15,538 nt of DNA from CAZBDV01 sp964490765 (GTDB taxonomy: Bacteria > Cloacimonadota > Cloacimonadia > Cloacimonadales > JAJBBL01), in NCBI GenBank assembly GCA_964490765.1, contig CAZBDV010000043.1:1-15538 (forward strand), given 5' to 3'. The position numbers were made by a program, and so were the translations under genes. Each line of letters starts with the position of its first letter. The stretch's first letter is position 1. Below the pieces are notes generated by a model that saw only the letters and a program-made list of their open reading frames with translations, made no database searches and was not told the origin of the DNA. Positions 15,196 to 15,538 of this stretch are shown one piece after another.

Positions 15196-15538
15196 ATGAG
15201 TAAGAAGTCTTGTGGAAAACAGGCATGCTGCGAAGTGAAAGAACCAATCTCCACAGATTTTGGACAGATATTTGCCATTATACCGGCTGCGGGTAAGGGA
15301 AGCAGGTTCGGTGAGCCGAAAGTAGATGCTGTCTACAACGATAAGACCTTTATCAAACATATTCTCGATACACTGAGCCACACTCCAGTCGGTGGGGTCA
15401 GAGTGATAAGAGATATTGAGACCACCGATATGCTGGAGTCTGTCAAACATGGGATTAACTGTGCCCGCAAAGATGGATGGCTGGCACTCGGCTGGTTGAT
15501 CTGGCCGGTAGATCATCCACTCGTCAAAGCAGAAACGA
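15196..15538 (+). CDS. ygfJ: MocA/YgfJ-like molybdenum-cofactor nucleotidyltransferase, N-terminal part (runs off right edge)
   Basis: An open frame from the ATG at 15196 to the window end gives 114 codons without a stop. After a short cysteine-containing leader (C6, C11, C12) comes FAIIPAAGKGSRFGEPKVDA, the nucleotide-binding loop of MobA/MocA-type NTP transferases, then IKHILDTL, VKHGINCARKDGWLAL and WPVDHPLV, the metal-binding VDHP signature of the MocA/YgfJ group. MocA adds CMP to the molybdopterin cofactor; YgfJ homologues are linked to selenium-dependent molybdenum hydroxylases. Here it would serve the hydroxylase encoded upstream. The start follows the previous stop codon by 15 nt and has only a weak ribosome site (GGAT), so coupling is likely. 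The cysteine-rich leader is not typical of the family and could bind metal or be incidental. Confidence 0.85.
   Translation, partial: MSKKSCGKQACCEVKEPISTDFGQIFAIIPAAGKGSRFGEPKVDAVYNDKTFIKHILDTLSHTPVGGVRVIRDIETTDMLESVKHGINCARKDGWLALGWLIWPVDHPLVKAET

Noticed and set aside
1..15538. CRISPR array, tRNA, rRNA, insertion sequence or phage genes
   Set aside because: No regularly spaced repeats, cloverleaf-like segments, transposase motifs or phage proteins were found on either strand.

Overview
The window looks like chromosome from an anaerobic, Gram-negative-type bacterium that uses the type IX secretion system (T9SS). The clue is a subtilisin-like protease with a signal peptide and a C-terminal FlgD/T9SS-like sorting domain (FPNPYNP motif, ending RVLLLK). 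A second exported, beta-rich surface protein is cut by the left edge. This combination, with strong GGAGG-type ribosome sites and moderate GC, resembles Cloacimonadota or related phyla (Marinimicrobia, KSB1, Fermentibacteria). That placement is inference; no ribosomal marker is present. No tRNA, rRNA, CRISPR array, insertion sequence or phage gene was seen.

Layout. (1) 1-422, minus: start of the exported surface protein. (2) 423-1240: long non-coding stretch with a near-perfect 20-bp palindrome (513-532), a GC-rich nested hairpin (1072-1148) and a TTGACA promoter. (3) 1241-1882: a DUF975-type membrane protein. (4) 1981-7157: four plus-strand genes behind a clear sigma70-like promoter: SsnA-type amidohydrolase, YgeY-type M20 hydrolase, a zinc-ribbon threonine-synthase-like PLP enzyme, and a HydA-type hydantoinase. 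(5) 7162-9426, minus: the T9SS-type protease, tail-to-tail with hydA (4 nt apart) and divergent from the next block. (6) 9608-15538: xanthine-dehydrogenase-type molybdenum subunit, its [2Fe-2S] subunit, YgeW carbamoyltransferase, a 486-residue TrpB/cysteine-synthase-like PLP enzyme, and the start of a MocA/YgfJ-like nucleotidyltransferase.

Blocks 4 and 6 together form a version of the ssnA-ygeY-hydA-xdh-ygeW-ygfJ cluster. That cluster is known from E. coli and many anaerobes as linked to selenium-dependent molybdenum hydroxylases and, genetically, to anaerobic purine/urate use. A plausible reading (inference): the Mo hydroxylase modifies a purine or other N-heterocycle, SsnA and HydA deaminate and open rings, YgeY hydrolyses an amide or ureido intermediate, YgeW moves a carbamoyl group to or from phosphate, and PLP enzymes eliminate ammonia from the remaining amino acid. 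MocA/YgfJ would mature the molybdenum cofactor.

The unusual points are that no YgeX (diaminopropionate ammonia-lyase) is visible while two other fold-type-II PLP enzymes are present; that the Mo hydroxylase has no FAD subunit or domain in the window; and that a cell-surface protease gene on the opposite strand splits the pathway genes in two.
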